Shown: positions 7,428 to 17,520, counted from the first letter of the stretch. The stretch is 64,000 nt of DNA from SXVE01 sp036388895 (GCA_036388895.1 DASVQY010000006.1:48048-112047); one strand, 5' to 3'. The notes: a model not told the origin generated them from the sequence alone. A program made the numbers and translations.

Positions 7428-8327
7428 TTATTCGATGCCTTCATTTTTTACTTTCTCGAACGCTTCTTTCAAAGCCTTTAGAACGTTATTTTTATCGAGA
7501 ACATTCGCCTCGCCGAATTCGAGTTGCAGTTTGAAATCACCGTTATTTGAAATGTACTTAAAAACATTACTGGAATTATTTGAATGTTTCATTTCAGCCG
7601 CGGAATTTTTTAAGGGTTTGTTGGATTTTGCTTTTTGCGCATTGTTGCCGGCTAAGTTTTGCGGTCGGGCGGTTTGTCGAATTTTATCTCGATTTAAATT
7701 CTGAACGACAATTTTACCGACGAATTCATTCATCGCCGCCTCGTCAAACTGGCGCGCGATTTCGAGCAGAACGGATTTTGCGGTTAGATTGGATTGACGG
7801 CATTTTTCGCGGATTTGCTCAGGAAGTCCGGCGATAGACATTAATTCGGTTACGGTCGTGCGGCTTCTGCCGATTTTTTTCGCGATTTCTTCGTGCGTAT
7901 AACCGAATTTTTCATTTAAAGCAGCTAAACCATCCGCTTCTTCCCATATAGTTAAATCTTTACGCTGCAGGTTTTCAATCAAAGCGATTTCGGCGATAGA
8001 CTTTTCATCGAGATCGAGTTCGATGCAAGGCACTTCGCGCAATCCCGCGAGATTCGCCGCGCGCCAGCGTCGTTCGCCGGCTATAATCATCCAGCTTCCG
8101 TTTTGTCTGTTCGGTTTTACTAAAATCGGCTCTAACACGCCGTTTTGTTTGATGGAATCCGCCAATTCCGTCAAATCGCCGATTTCGACACGCGGCTGTT
8201 CCGGGTTCGGCTCGATTTGATTGATCGGAATGATTTTACCGACCGTACGATTCGGACGCGAAAGTTCTTCGACGTAATGCGCGTCGTGCCGCATTTTGAT
8301 ATCTACGGGTAAGCCACGTTTAGACAC
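7428..8327 (-). CDS. parB: ParB-family chromosome partition protein
   Basis: ParB loads on parS sites near the origin, spreads as a CTP-dependent clamp and organises chromosome segregation with ParA. The 299-residue protein has the box I motif PNPEQPR (about residue 40), the CTP-binding box II motif GERRWRAA (about residue 85), the ENLQRKDL segment and a helix-turn-helix (EEIAKKIGRSRTTVTELMS, about residues 145-165). A Lys/Asn-rich linker precedes a short C-terminal dimerisation region. The start is a GTG that overlaps the parA stop by 8 bp, indicating translational coupling. No consensus parS site was found in the window. Its 3' end faces the Tn7-like element. Confidence 0.9.
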   Translation of the reverse strand: MSKRGLPVDIKMRHDAHYVEELSRPNRTVGKIIPINQIEPNPEQPRVEIGDLTELADSIKQNGVLEPILVKPNRQNGSWMIIAGERRWRAANLAGLREVPCIELDLDEKSIAEIALIENLQRKDLTIWEEADGLAALNEKFGYTHEEIAKKIGRSRTTVTELMSIAGLPEQIREKCRQSNLTAKSVLLEIARQFDEAAMNEFVGKIVVQNLNRDKIRQTARPQNLAGNNAQKAKSNKPLKNSAAEMKHSNNSSNVFKYISNNGDFKLQLEFGEANVLDKNNVLKALKEAFEKVKNEGIE

Positions 8328-9075
8328 GTTTTAAAACCTCTCTGGATAATTTTTTGTATTCAAGCGCGCCGGACGAATTCGGCGCATACGAAAAGATCGC
8401 TTCTTTGTGAGCGGGCGATTCTTCGAGCCTGACGCTGCGCGTAATAATCGTTTTGAAAGCCTTTTCGCCGAATACTTTTCTGATATGCGCTTCGACATCT
8501 TTAGAAAGCGACGTGCGTTTGTCGAACAAAGTGACTAGAACGCCGAGCAAATCCAGTTCCGGGTTCGGACGAGCGCGCACTTTCTCAATTGTTTCGAGCA
8601 AGTCGTCGGTTCCCTCCAAAGCGAAATATGACGATTGGATCGGAATAAGGACGTGAGTTGCCGCCACAAGCGCGTTAACTGTAATCAAACCCAACGTCGG
8701 CGGCGTGTCTATAATTATCAAATCATACTGCGAGCGAATTTGCTCGATTCGATCGCGCAGACGAAAAATCGCGTCGAAATCACCTACTAATTTTGCTTCG
8801 AGTTTAGCGAGATTTATCCGCGCGGGAACCAAATTCAATTTTTTTATACTCGTCGGGTAAATAAATTCTTCCCAAGGTTTTTGAACTTCGGTAAACAACT
8901 CGAATGCTCCGCCGTTTATTTTTTGCGAATCTATAAACGAAAGAGAGCTGTTTCCCTGCGGATCCAAATCTATTAACAGAACTTTTTTGCCTTGTAAGGC
9001 GCAGGCGGCAGACAGATTTATGGCAGTGGTCGTCTTACCCACTCCGCCTTTTTGATTGGCAATAACGATAATCAT
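8320..9075 (-). CDS. parA: ParA-family chromosome partition ATPase
   Basis: ParA is a deviant-Walker ATPase that binds nucleoid DNA and, with ParB, separates origins. The 251-residue protein starts directly with the signature KGGVGKTTTAINL (residues 8-20), has the LLIDLDPQGNSS segment and the switch motif LIIIDTPPTLGLIT (about residue 120). The short N-terminus without a regulatory extension is typical of Soj-type chromosomal ParA. It overlaps parB and forms a two-gene operon. Confidence 0.94.
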   Translation of the reverse strand: MIIVIANQKGGVGKTTTAINLSAACALQGKKVLLIDLDPQGNSSLSFIDSQKINGGAFELFTEVQKPWEEFIYPTSIKKLNLVPARINLAKLEAKLVGDFDAIFRLRDRIEQIRSQYDLIIIDTPPTLGLITVNALVAATHVLIPIQSSYFALEGTDDLLETIEKVRARPNPELDLLGVLVTLFDKRTSLSKDVEAHIRKVFGEKAFKTIITRSVRLEESPAHKEAIFSYAPNSSGALEYKKLSREVLKRV

Positions 9076-9138
9076 TATTAGTAATCTTTAATTAATAATC
9101 TTTAAAACTGCAAATTTAATTAAAATACAACTTTTGTT

Positions 9139-9612
9139 TTACCCGATAAAATCGGGCCAGTCTTCTGTCGGCTGAGCATTTTGATCCAGATCGGCAGATT
9201 GACCTGTCTGCTGGGAAACGGTGGACAAGTCCAGAACTTCCTGTTTCACAAATATCGGGCAGTCGAGACGTAAAGCAAGAGCTATCGCGTCTGAAGGTCG
9301 AGCGTCGAGCGAGAGAGATTTTCCCTTATCGTCGTTCAATTCAATCAAAGCGTAAAAAGTGTTCTCCAACAAGTCCGTTATCACAACTCGTGACGCGTGA
9401 AAACCGCATTCGAGGATAATGTTTCTTAAAAGATCGTGAGTCATCGGGCGTTGCGGCGCGACTTTCTCTATTTCCAGAGCTATCGCGTTTGCTTCGAACG
9501 CTCCGACCCAGATCGGAAGAATTACTTCCGAATCAACTCCTTTGAGCACGACTATCGGAGTATTCGTGTTCGGATCCATAATCAATGCGCCGATTTTAAC
9601 TTCTACTAACAT
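9139..9612 (-). CDS. bifunctional nuclease (BFN/DUF151) domain protein
   Basis: A 157-residue member of the BFN family, small proteins named after a plant bifunctional nuclease, whose bacterial role is not settled. The domain fills the first 130 residues: PIVVLKG, the core ILPIWVGAFEANAIALEIE, PMTHDLL and LDARPSDAIALALRLDCPIFV are all in the family pattern. The C-terminal 25 residues are polar and variable. The ATG at 9612 is chosen over a TTG at 9621. It starts 2 bp after the miaB stop, so the two genes are probably one transcript. Confidence 0.85.
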   Translation of the reverse strand: MLVEVKIGALIMDPNTNTPIVVLKGVDSEVILPIWVGAFEANAIALEIEKVAPQRPMTHDLLRNIILECGFHASRVVITDLLENTFYALIELNDDKGKSLSLDARPSDAIALALRLDCPIFVKQEVLDLSTVSQQTGQSADLDQNAQPTEDWPDFIG

Positions 9613-9614
9613 AT

Positions 9615-10976
9615 TTAACAAATAACACCGTATAATGTGTTCGTTTTCGACTCCGTTATTTTGACATTCACGATCTCGCCCGAGACATCTCTCGGACTCG
9701 TAAAATTAACAACTTTATGACAACTCGTGTGCCCGGAAAAATCATTCGCAGATTTGCTCGATTTTTTTTCGGTCAGAACTTCAACTGTTTGTCCGAAAAA
9801 CGTCTGCAAAGATTTAGTTTGATTTCGTTTCTGAACATTTTCAAGTTCGAGAAAGCGTTTCGTTTTTTCATCAGCAGATATTTCGTCGAGCATTTCAGCG
9901 GCGGGTGTGCCGGCGCGCGGCGAATATTTAAATATATACGCGCTGTCATATTCGCAATATTCGACGAGCTTGACGGTATCGGCAAAATCCTGTTCGGTTT
10001 CGTTCGGGAATCCGACGATGATGTCGGTCGTCAAAGAAATCTTTCTTCGAGAGCTTTTTATCTTGTCTACCTTTTGCAGATAACTTTCAATCGTATGCCC
10101 GCGCCGCATCGCTTTTAAGATACGGTTGCTGCCGGACTGCACCGGCAGATGAACCCAATTACACAAATTTTCGTTTTCGTTTATGGCGTCGATGATGTCC
10201 GGGTGAAAATCTCTCGGAAAAGAAGTATTAAATTTTATTCTGGGAATTCCGGTGGCGGCGACCGCACGCAGAAGTCTGGAAAACGGCGTCGCTCCGGAAA
10301 ATTTTTCCAAGCCTTCGGACGAACCGGGGCGATAACTGTTGACGTTCTGTCCGATCAGGTGAACTTCCCTTACTCCTTCGCTTTGCAGGCGATTTACGTG
10401 TTCTACGATTATGTTTGCCGGCACGCTCTTCTCCCTGCCTCTGGAAAACGGAACGATACAATATGTACAGAATTTATTGCAACCTTCAATGATCGGAACA
10501 AACGCGACGAACGGTGAATGCCTCTGTTCTTTGATAGTGTTCCAGTCGTAGTCTTCTTCGCGAACGGCGAGATCGTAAACCTGCTTTTGTCCGTTTAAAA
10601 CGCGGTCAATCACGTCGGTCACGCGACCGACCGCCTGCGTTCCGAGAACGAAATCAACGCCCGGAGTTTTTTGGAAAAGCGTCTCGCCTTCGAGCTGAGC
10701 GACGCATCCGAGGACGCCGATAAACGGTTTTTTTTCGCTCGAGTTGCGAAGCTGCCCGACTCTCGTATAAAGTTTGTGTTCGGCTTTTTCTCTGACCGAG
10801 CAGGTGTTCAAAAGTACTATGTCAGCCGATTCTTCGTTCGTTACAATTTCATATTCGTTCGAAGCGAGCTGCGAGGCGATTCGCTCTGTGTCGGAAACGT
10901 TCATCTGACAGCCGAAAGTTTCCATATAAACTTTTTTCATATTTTTCGTGTTTTTCATATCTTTCGTATTTCGCAT
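9615..10976 (-). CDS. miaB: tRNA-2-methylthio-N6-dimethylallyladenosine synthase
   Basis: MiaB is a radical-SAM methylthiotransferase that adds a methylthio group to i6A37 in tRNAs reading UNN codons. The N-terminal domain has the three cluster cysteines (TFGCQMN, LNTCSVR, VLGCVAQ) and the radical-SAM triad is CNKFCTYC (about residue 165). A short TRAM domain ends the protein. The annotated ATG gives 453 residues. The family usually begins at MKKVY, which here is the ATG at 10940 (441 residues), because the first 12 residues come from near-repeats of KNTKDM/KNTKNM. Divergently transcribed from dnaE with only 26 bp between start codons. Confidence 0.94.
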   Translation of the reverse strand: MRNTKDMKNTKNMKKVYMETFGCQMNVSDTERIASQLASNEYEIVTNEESADIVLLNTCSVREKAEHKLYTRVGQLRNSSEKKPFIGVLGCVAQLEGETLFQKTPGVDFVLGTQAVGRVTDVIDRVLNGQKQVYDLAVREEDYDWNTIKEQRHSPFVAFVPIIEGCNKFCTYCIVPFSRGREKSVPANIIVEHVNRLQSEGVREVHLIGQNVNSYRPGSSEGLEKFSGATPFSRLLRAVAATGIPRIKFNTSFPRDFHPDIIDAINENENLCNWVHLPVQSGSNRILKAMRRGHTIESYLQKVDKIKSSRRKISLTTDIIVGFPNETEQDFADTVKLVEYCEYDSAYIFKYSPRAGTPAAEMLDEISADEKTKRFLELENVQKRNQTKSLQTFFGQTVEVLTEKKSSKSANDFSGHTSCHKVVNFTSPRDVSGEIVNVKITESKTNTLYGVIC

Positions 10977-11002
10977 ACGAATTACTGCCGCTTAAAAAAA
11001 TT

Positions 11003-14000
11003 ATGAGCAAATTAGAGTTTAAATCGAAAGATTTCGTTCATCTGCATATGCATTCCGATTATAGCCTTTTACAGAGCGCCATCCAACTCAAACCGCTCGT
11101 AAAGCGTTTGAACGAACTTGAAATGAAAGCGTGCGCGATAACCGATTACGGCAATATGTACGGCGCGGTTTCATTTTACAACAATATGAAATACGGCGGC
11201 ATCCATCCGATCATCGGCTACGAAGCGATTGTTACGTTCGGCAGCCGTTTCGATAAAAACGCGACGATCAAAGCCGGCGAGAGACCTTATTATCACATGG
11301 TTCTGCTGGCGAAAGATTACGAGGGCTATCGTAATTTAGCGTTTCTCGCTTCAAAAGCGTTCACCGAAGGTTTCCATCACAAGCCGCGTATAGACCTCGA
11401 GTTGCTCGCCGAAAAAAGCGGCGGTTTGATCGGTTTGTCGTCCGGGTTTGACGGATGCGTCTGGCATTTCCTGAGACAAGATAACGAGAAAAAAGTTTCG
11501 GAAAACATCTGTACTCTCGAAGATATTTTCGGCAAAGGAAATTTTTATATCGAAGTGCAGGACCACGATTTGGAAGAAGAGTTGGCGATCAGAAAAAAAA
11601 TCCTCGACCTGTCGCGGAAAAATCAAATTCCGCTCGTCGCCACGAACGACGCACATTACCTTACGCCCGAAGACGCGCGTGCGCACGCGATTTTGCTGTG
11701 TATCGGCGAAGGCAAAACCATCGGTGAAAATTCCCGAACCGCTTTCGGAAGTGAAAACTACTATCTGCGCTCGGCGGAGGAAATGTGGAATCTTTTCGGC
11801 GAAGAAATTCCTGATGCCTTAACGAACACTCTGAAAATTGCGGAAATGTGTCAGGTTGAAATTCCTTTGGGAAATAATTTGACGCTGCCGAATTACCCGA
11901 TACCGGCGGACGCCGACTGCGAAACAGTTGACGAATATTTTTCAAAAGTCGTGATGGACGGCTTTGAAGAAAGAAAAAACAAAGTTTGGCTGCCGCAGCA
12001 ATCGAACGGAAAATTAAAATACACATTCGACGAGTATCACGCCCGAATTGAAAAGGAAATCGGAACCATCGTAAAGATGGGCTTCCCTGGTTATTTTTTA
12101 ATCGTCTGGGATTTTATCAAATACGCGGTCGAGAAAAACATACCGGTCGGACCCGGGCGTGGGTCCGCCGCCGGGTCGCTCGTGGCGTATTGTCTCGGAA
12201 TCACGGACGTAGACCCTCTGCAGTACGATTTGCTTTTCGAGCGATTTTTAAACCCGGAGCGCATTTCGATGCCCGATATTGATATTGATTTCTGCGTTCG
12301 AGGGCGGGCGGAAGTTATCAATCACGTAACCGAATTTTACGGTCGCGATTCGGTTTGTCAGATCATTACCTTCGGAACAATGGCTTCTAAAGCGGCGATA
12401 AAAGACGTCGGACGGGCGCTGAATATGCCGTACGGCGAAGTCGAAAAGATCGCCAAGCTCATTCCTCCGCCGGTCCGGGGGCGAAACGTCAGCATCTCGC
12501 AGGCGCTCGAACAGGTCGCGGATTTGAGAAAGGCGATGGAGACGGATGCCAAAGTCAAGGACCTGGTTGATATGGCTCGGCGTTTGGAAGGCTGCGCGCG
12601 GCACTCGTCGGTACACGCCGCCGGAGTAGTCATTTCTCCGAAACCGCTTCACGAACTCGTCCCGATCGCTTATTCGGGCAAAAACGAACTGACCAGCCAA
12701 TACTCGATGACTGATCTCGAGAAAGTCGGCATGCTTAAAATGGACTTTCTCGCTTTGACTACTTTAACTGTAATAAACGATTGTTTAATTTCGCTTAAGC
12801 AGCGGAAAAATATCGAAATAGATTGGAGCCATGTGCCGCTCGATGACGAGAAATCTTTAGCGCTTTTCGGCGAAGGAAGAACCGAAGCGATTTTCCAGTT
12901 CGAATCAGCCGGAATGCAGGAAATTTGCCGGCGTCTCAAACCCAAGGAGCTCGAAGATCTGGCTGCGCTGAACGCGCTCTATCGTCCCGGACCGCTCGAC
13001 GGCGGAATGGTTGACGACTTTATTGCGCGGCATCGGGGCGAAAAGCGCGTTCAGTATATCGTTCCCGAAATGAAAGACATTTTGAGCAATACGTACGGCA
13101 TTCTGGTTTATCAGGAACAGATCATGCAGCTCGCGCAGAAGCTCGCCGGATACACGCTCGGCGAAGCCGATATGATGCGCCGTGCGATGGGCAAAAAGAA
13201 GCGCGAGGAGATGGCAGTTCACGAGCAGAAATTCGTCGAAGGAGCCGTCGAGCGCGGAATAAAGCGGGAAAAAGCCGAGGAAATATTCAAATTAATGGCT
13301 CAGTTCGCCGATTACGGCTTTAATAGAAGCCACAGTGTCGCGTATGCTTATCTCGCTTATCAAACCGCTTATCTTAAAGCGCATTACCCTGCTTATTTTT
13401 ATGCATCTGTTTTATCTCATGAGGCGCAAGATAGCGCGAAGGTTTATAAATACTCGACCGAATTGCGCTCTATGGGGTTAAAACTTTTGCCGCCGGACAT
13501 AAACGAGAGCGGTCAGGATTTCACGCCGCTGGACGATGCGGTGCGTTACGGACTGAGCGCGATAAAAGGCATCGGTTCGAGCAGCGTCTCTTCGATTATC
13601 GAAGCCAGGAAAAAAGGAAAATTCGCTTCCCTTTTTGATTTTACATCCAGGATCGATCAAGGAGCGATTAATAAGAGAGGATTGGAGAGCCTTATAACCG
13701 CCGGAGCTTTCGATTCGCTTAAACCGGAACAATCTACTGTTAATCATTGGAGAGCGCGTTTATTCGCCGGAATCGAGCCGGCGCTGACGCACGGGCAAAG
13801 AGTCTGGAACGATAAATTGCGCGGGCAGAATGCACTTTTCGGCGCCGTCTCCGGCGAGAACGATACGAATGTACCTTTGCCGGATGTGCCCGCCTGGACG
13901 CAGGCTGAGATATCCCGGCAGGAAAAGGCAGCCGTCGGTTTTTATCTATCCGTGCATCCGCTCGATGATTATAAAACCGTTTTGTCAGATTTGAAGATTC

Positions 14001-14530
14001 AGAACATCGCTGATTATGAAGAAATAAAAACCGGCGATAATATTGTTTTGGCTGGAATTGTTTCCGCCGCTCAGGTCAAGTACAGTAAAAAAGGAAATCG
14101 TTTTTGTATTTTTAGACTGGAAGATCAATCGGGAGGCGTCAAGTGTCTCGCCTGGTCTGAGGCGTTCGTCAAATATTCCGATTATTTGAAAGACGACGAG
14201 GTTTTGATTGTCGAAGGTAAAGTCGAATCAACGGAGGGACAGGAGATTACGCTGATTCTCGGCGAAGCGAAAAGACTCGCCGATGCCGTGCCTTTAAAGG
14301 CGCGTGAAGTTTCCATTACTATGCCGTCTGAAGTTTTCGATGAATCTTACTTTGAAGAGATATTTTCGCTGCTCAGTAAAAGCCACGGCAAATGCGAGGT
14401 TCTTTTAAGTTTTGTGACAAGCGAGAACGTTTGTTTGGAAATGCGTTCGCAGCCTCTGCGAATACAGGGGTCGAGCGGTTTAGAAAATGAACTGAAAAAC
14501 AAGGGCTGTCGAGTCTCATGGGTTTTGTAA
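11003..14530 (+). CDS. dnaE: DNA polymerase III alpha subunit
   Basis: The replicative polymerase of the chromosome, 1175 residues, the usual size for DnaE1. An N-terminal PHP domain (VHLHMHSDYSLL with metal-type histidines, about residues 12-23) precedes the polymerase core, whose catalytic aspartates are in MPDIDIDF (residues 423-430). A helix-hairpin-helix region (GLSAIKGIG, near residue 850) and an OB-fold domain (from about 1010) follow. The last 130 residues are the weakly conserved tau-binding part. No frameshift is seen. The divergent start from miaB leaves almost no promoter space, so regulatory signals must overlap the miaB 5' end. Confidence 0.96.
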   Translation: MSKLEFKSKDFVHLHMHSDYSLLQSAIQLKPLVKRLNELEMKACAITDYGNMYGAVSFYNNMKYGGIHPIIGYEAIVTFGSRFDKNATIKAGERPYYHMVLLAKDYEGYRNLAFLASKAFTEGFHHKPRIDLELLAEKSGGLIGLSSGFDGCVWHFLRQDNEKKVSENICTLEDIFGKGNFYIEVQDHDLEEELAIRKKILDLSRKNQIPLVATNDAHYLTPEDARAHAILLCIGEGKTIGENSRTAFGSENYYLRSAEEMWNLFGEEIPDALTNTLKIAEMCQVEIPLGNNLTLPNYPIPADADCETVDEYFSKVVMDGFEERKNKVWLPQQSNGKLKYTFDEYHARIEKEIGTIVKMGFPGYFLIVWDFIKYAVEKNIPVGPGRGSAAGSLVAYCLGITDVDPLQYDLLFERFLNPERISMPDIDIDFCVRGRAEVINHVTEFYGRDSVCQIITFGTMASKAAIKDVGRALNMPYGEVEKIAKLIPPPVRGRNVSISQALEQVADLRKAMETDAKVKDLVDMARRLEGCARHSSVHAAGVVISPKPLHELVPIAYSGKNELTSQYSMTDLEKVGMLKMDFLALTTLTVINDCLISLKQRKNIEIDWSHVPLDDEKSLALFGEGRTEAIFQFESAGMQEICRRLKPKELEDLAALNALYRPGPLDGGMVDDFIARHRGEKRVQYIVPEMKDILSNTYGILVYQEQIMQLAQKLAGYTLGEADMMRRAMGKKKREEMAVHEQKFVEGAVERGIKREKAEEIFKLMAQFADYGFNRSHSVAYAYLAYQTAYLKAHYPAYFYASVLSHEAQDSAKVYKYSTELRSMGLKLLPPDINESGQDFTPLDDAVRYGLSAIKGIGSSSVSSIIEARKKGKFASLFDFTSRIDQGAINKRGLESLITAGAFDSLKPEQSTVNHWRARLFAGIEPALTHGQRVWNDKLRGQNALFGAVSGENDTNVPLPDVPAWTQAEISRQEKAAVGFYLSVHPLDDYKTVLSDLKIQNIADYEEIKTGDNIVLAGIVSAAQVKYSKKGNRFCIFRLEDQSGGVKCLAWSEAFVKYSDYLKDDEVLIVEGKVESTEGQEITLILGEAKRLADAVPLKAREVSITMPSEVFDESYFEEIFSLLSKSHGKCEVLLSFVTSENVCLEMRSQPLRIQGSSGLENELKNKGCRVSWVL

Positions 14531-14608
14531 AGCTCTCGATTCAGTTTGGTTTTTATTTTTGCCTCTTATAATTGTTATATTTCTAAATATTTTTGTTTAT
14601 GTTTATTT

Positions 14609-15484
14609 ATGGAAAATGAAATCGTAACGAGAGCGTTTGAACGCGTGCAGACGGCGAGAAATCCTTCCAGACCTTATTCGACGGATATTTTTTCTTCTGT
14701 TTTCGAGAACTTCGTCGAAGTTCACGGAGACCGCAGATACGCGGACGATGCCGCGATTGTTTGCGGTTTTGCCGTTCTAGGCGAACAAGAAGTTGCCCTT
14801 ATCGGGCAGCAGAAAGGACGCGACACTAATCAGAGAAGATTTCGTAATTTTGGTATGCCGAAACCCGAAGGCTATCGAAAAGCTTTACGGGTAATGAAAC
14901 TCGCGGAGAAATTTAAACGCCCGATAATCACTTTTATAGATACGCCCGGCGCATACCCAGGCATAGATGCGGAAGAGCGCGGTCAAGCCGAAGCAATCGC
15001 CTATAATTTGCGCGAAATGGCTAATTTGGAAGTGCCGATTATTGTTGTTGTAATCGGCGAGGGCGGTTCGGGCGGAGCGCTGGCGATTGGTGTGGGCGAC
15101 AGAGTTTTGATGATGGAAAATTCCGTCTACTCGGTTATTTCCCCTGAAGGATGCGCCGCGATTTTATGGAAAGACGCCGCACAATCGGCTCGCGCGGCGG
15201 AAAGCCTGCGTTTGACGGCGGCTGATTTGTTTCAGAAAGGTTTAATCGATGAAATTATTCCGGAGCCTTCCCTTTGGGCTCTGGCTGATTTCAAAGAATC
15301 AAAATCGCAAGTCGAGTCTGATAAGGTTTTAGAGAATGAAAAAGAGACGGATTTTGCGGTTATTTCTGAAAATTTAAAACGAGTGCTCTTGAGGCACCTG
15401 AAAGAGTTGAAAGATATGTCGGACGCGGAAAGAATTACAGAGCGTTACAGAAAATTTAGAATGATGGGCGAGTGGATCGGCTGA
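14609..15484 (+). CDS. accA: acetyl-CoA carboxylase carboxyltransferase subunit alpha
   Basis: AccA with AccD transfers the carboxyl group from biotin to acetyl-CoA, the first step of fatty acid synthesis. The 291-residue protein has the crotonase-type core: GRDTNQRRFRNFGMPKPEGYRKA, FIDTPGAYPGIDAEERGQ, GEGGSGGALAIGVGD and SVISPEGCAAILWKDA all match. The ATG at 14609 is chosen because it gives the normal MENEIVTRAFERV beginning, whereas an in-frame GTG/TTG 63 bp upstream adds an unrelated hydrophobic stretch. It lies 79 bp after dnaE on the same strand and ends at a strong hairpin terminator. Confidence 0.95.
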   Translation: MENEIVTRAFERVQTARNPSRPYSTDIFSSVFENFVEVHGDRRYADDAAIVCGFAVLGEQEVALIGQQKGRDTNQRRFRNFGMPKPEGYRKALRVMKLAEKFKRPIITFIDTPGAYPGIDAEERGQAEAIAYNLREMANLEVPIIVVVIGEGGSGGALAIGVGDRVLMMENSVYSVISPEGCAAILWKDAAQSARAAESLRLTAADLFQKGLIDEIIPEPSLWALADFKESKSQVESDKVLENEKETDFAVISENLKRVLLRHLKELKDMSDAERITERYRKFRMMGEWIG

Positions 15485-15523
15485 CGAAGTGATTTATTGG
15501 ATTCTCAAAATTCTTTGAAAATA

Positions 15524-15580
15524 AAAAAGTCGAGGGAATATTTTGAAAATTACAAAATATTCCCTCGACTTTTTTATTTT
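15524..15580. terminator. bidirectional terminator with perfect 22-bp stem
   Basis: AAAAAGTCGAGGGAATATTTTG split as a left arm (15524-15545; core GTCGAGGGAATA) is exactly complementary to the right arm at 15553-15574, with a 7-base loop. A-runs and T-runs flank it so it works in both directions. It separates the convergent accA and ssb genes. Confidence 0.9.
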
Positions 15581-15655
15581 TTTTTCATTACGTTCACTTC
15601 GGCTCCTGTGAAGCGAAAAGGAAACGTGAACAATGGCACTGTCGCCGAGAGGTTT

Positions 15656-16099
15656 CTAGAATGGTATATCGTCGTCAGAAGGAACTGTCTGATTCATACT
15701 TCCGACCGAAGAATTTCTCGGCTCATCGTAACCGTTTTCCATTGGTGATTCCGAACCGTATTCGTCACCGCGACCGGCACTTATAAATTGCATATCGGTG
15801 GCGTGAACCTCCAGCGTATAACGACTTTTTCCGTCACGGTCATTCCATTCTTCAACTCGAAGGCGTCCCTCGACGTAAACGGGACTTCCTTTCGTTAAAT
15901 ATTTAGAAGCGTTTTCGGCTTGTTTGTTCCAGAGCGTAACGCGAAACCAGGTAGTTACGTCCTGCAAATCCCCGCTTTTATCCCTTTTCTTTTCGTTCGT
16001 TGCCACTGAAAAGTTGCAAACCGCCGTTCCTTGCGGCGTATAGCGCAGTTCCGGGTCTCTTCCCAGATTTCCGATAATTATAATTTTATTAAAAGACAT
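15656..16099 (-). CDS. ssb: single-stranded DNA-binding protein
   Basis: A 147-residue SSB protecting single-stranded DNA in replication and repair. The OB fold opens with MSFNKIIIIGNLGRDPELRY and contains the usual GTAVCNFSVATNE and VEGRLRVEEW segments up to residue 110. A short Gly/Ser/Asn linker leads to the acidic tip DDDIPF, the partner-binding tail that recruits repair proteins. The length is short for SSB but normal for this kind of genome. It is convergent with accA across the strong terminator at 15524-15580. Confidence 0.96.
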   Translation of the reverse strand: MSFNKIIIIGNLGRDPELRYTPQGTAVCNFSVATNEKKRDKSGDLQDVTTWFRVTLWNKQAENASKYLTKGSPVYVEGRLRVEEWNDRDGKSRYTLEVHATDMQFISAGRGDEYGSESPMENGYDEPRNSSVGSMNQTVPSDDDIPF

Positions 16100-16252
16100 C
16101 TTGTGTTTTGTTTTCTCCGTTTATAAAATAAATTGAAGCCAACTAAATTCGTTTGAAGCGCCATCCGAATATGTTCGACGTATCGAGTTTTAGATATATT
16201 TTAGAATTATTCGCCGTATAATACAATTCGACTTCACCTTAATATTCGTTCG

Positions 16253-17497
16253 ATGAATTTATCTATAAAGACGAGGTTTTCGATTTTTCTGGGCTGTGTT
16301 CTCTGTTTTGTTTTCGGCATGCAGATTGTAGCTCAACAAACAGCGTCTCCGAATATTTCGACGGTGAATTCCTGCGGAAATCTTCAAATAGACGAATTCT
16401 TCGCTCAGCAAATTGCGTCTGATAAAACAAACAATCTTTATTTTATCAAAAACGAGAATTTAATTAATTCAGTAAATTTGGTAAACGGCAATGTAAATTG
16501 GACTTTTGACACCGGCGGATCCGTTTTTCCGAGGTTGGTAGCCGACGACAGATACGTGTACGTTTTCAATTCCGTAACTAAAAGAAGTGTGGATGAGACG
16601 GCGGCTAACAAAGTTTCCGGGGACTCGCTGGTGTTCAGGGCAATAAGTCAGCAAACCGGATTGCCCGTGTGGAAGACGGAAATAGAATTTGCGCGCGACT
16701 CAAATCATTCGGATTCAAACAAAAGCGGTTGGAAGGACACGTTTAGTTCTTCTTATTTAGCTGAAACCGACGAGGCGATATTGTTCGGTACCGATTCCTG
16801 TCTCGGACGTTTGGATAAAGCGAGCGGCGAAATCGAGTGGAAAAGCTGTATCGCGGCTAATTCTCCAATCAGAAACTTTGTTCTGAATTCGTCAAAAAAA
16901 TTTTTGGGTTTCACCGACGATAACCACATATATATACTTGCGACCGCGAACGGAGAACTAAAGCTAAAGATTCCCGTCGAAACGAAGATTTCAGCGCTTG
17001 CCTTGATTGATGATTCAACGATCGTTTACGGAGATAAAAAAGGAAACGTCAGGTTTTTAGGTTCGGAAGGCAGCAAAACCGACTGGACGGTTAAATGCGG
17101 CGGAGAAATTTCCGGGATTACGATAAGCGAAAGGAATCTTTTGGTCAGTTCGCTGGACAACTTTGTGTATCTGCTAGACGGAAGCAAAGGTCGGACGATT
17201 TGGAAGAAGAGGTTTCCCGGTCGCATTAAGGACAGACCGTTCTTAAAGAATGATATAGCTGTGATCGTCGGCGACGAAAGTAATGCTTTTTTCGTCAGCG
17301 TGACAGACGGAAAAACAATGTATCGAGTCTCTCTCCCGCCGGAGGTCTCCTACCTGAAGCCTGCCTTGTTCGTAGACGAATACTATTTCTTTCTGACCGA
17401 TAAGGGAATTCTCGCTTACGCCGATGAATCTTGCCGAAAAAAGGAAAGCCAAAAAAAAGAAAGCGGAAAGGCGCCTGACCGATCCGCTTTTGATTGA
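16253..17497 (+). CDS. secreted PQQ-type beta-propeller (BamB-like) protein
   Basis: A 414-residue exported protein with a signal peptide in residues 1-28 (hydrophobic FSIFLGCVLCFVFGM, cleavage near AQQ). The rest is built of PQQ-like blades, with recurring patterns such as INSVNLVNGNVNWTFDTGG, LGRLDKASGEIEWKSC, LLDGSKGRTIWKKRF. BamB, the outer-membrane assembly lipoprotein, has this fold, but no lipobox is present and partner genes are absent, so a BamB function is only one possibility. It ends with a Lys/Glu-rich tail. Divergent from ssb. Confidence 0.75.
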   Translation: MNLSIKTRFSIFLGCVLCFVFGMQIVAQQTASPNISTVNSCGNLQIDEFFAQQIASDKTNNLYFIKNENLINSVNLVNGNVNWTFDTGGSVFPRLVADDRYVYVFNSVTKRSVDETAANKVSGDSLVFRAISQQTGLPVWKTEIEFARDSNHSDSNKSGWKDTFSSSYLAETDEAILFGTDSCLGRLDKASGEIEWKSCIAANSPIRNFVLNSSKKFLGFTDDNHIYILATANGELKLKIPVETKISALALIDDSTIVYGDKKGNVRFLGSEGSKTDWTVKCGGEISGITISERNLLVSSLDNFVYLLDGSKGRTIWKKRFPGRIKDRPFLKNDIAVIVGDESNAFFVSVTDGKTMYRVSLPPEVSYLKPALFVDEYYFFLTDKGILAYADESCRKKESQKKESGKAPDRSAFD

Positions 17498-17520
17498 GAA
17501 AGTGTGATACTAAAAAATTA

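Noticed and set aside
7313..9138. parS centromere site near parAB
   Set aside because: No match to the consensus TGTTTCACGTGAAACA was seen here or elsewhere in the window.
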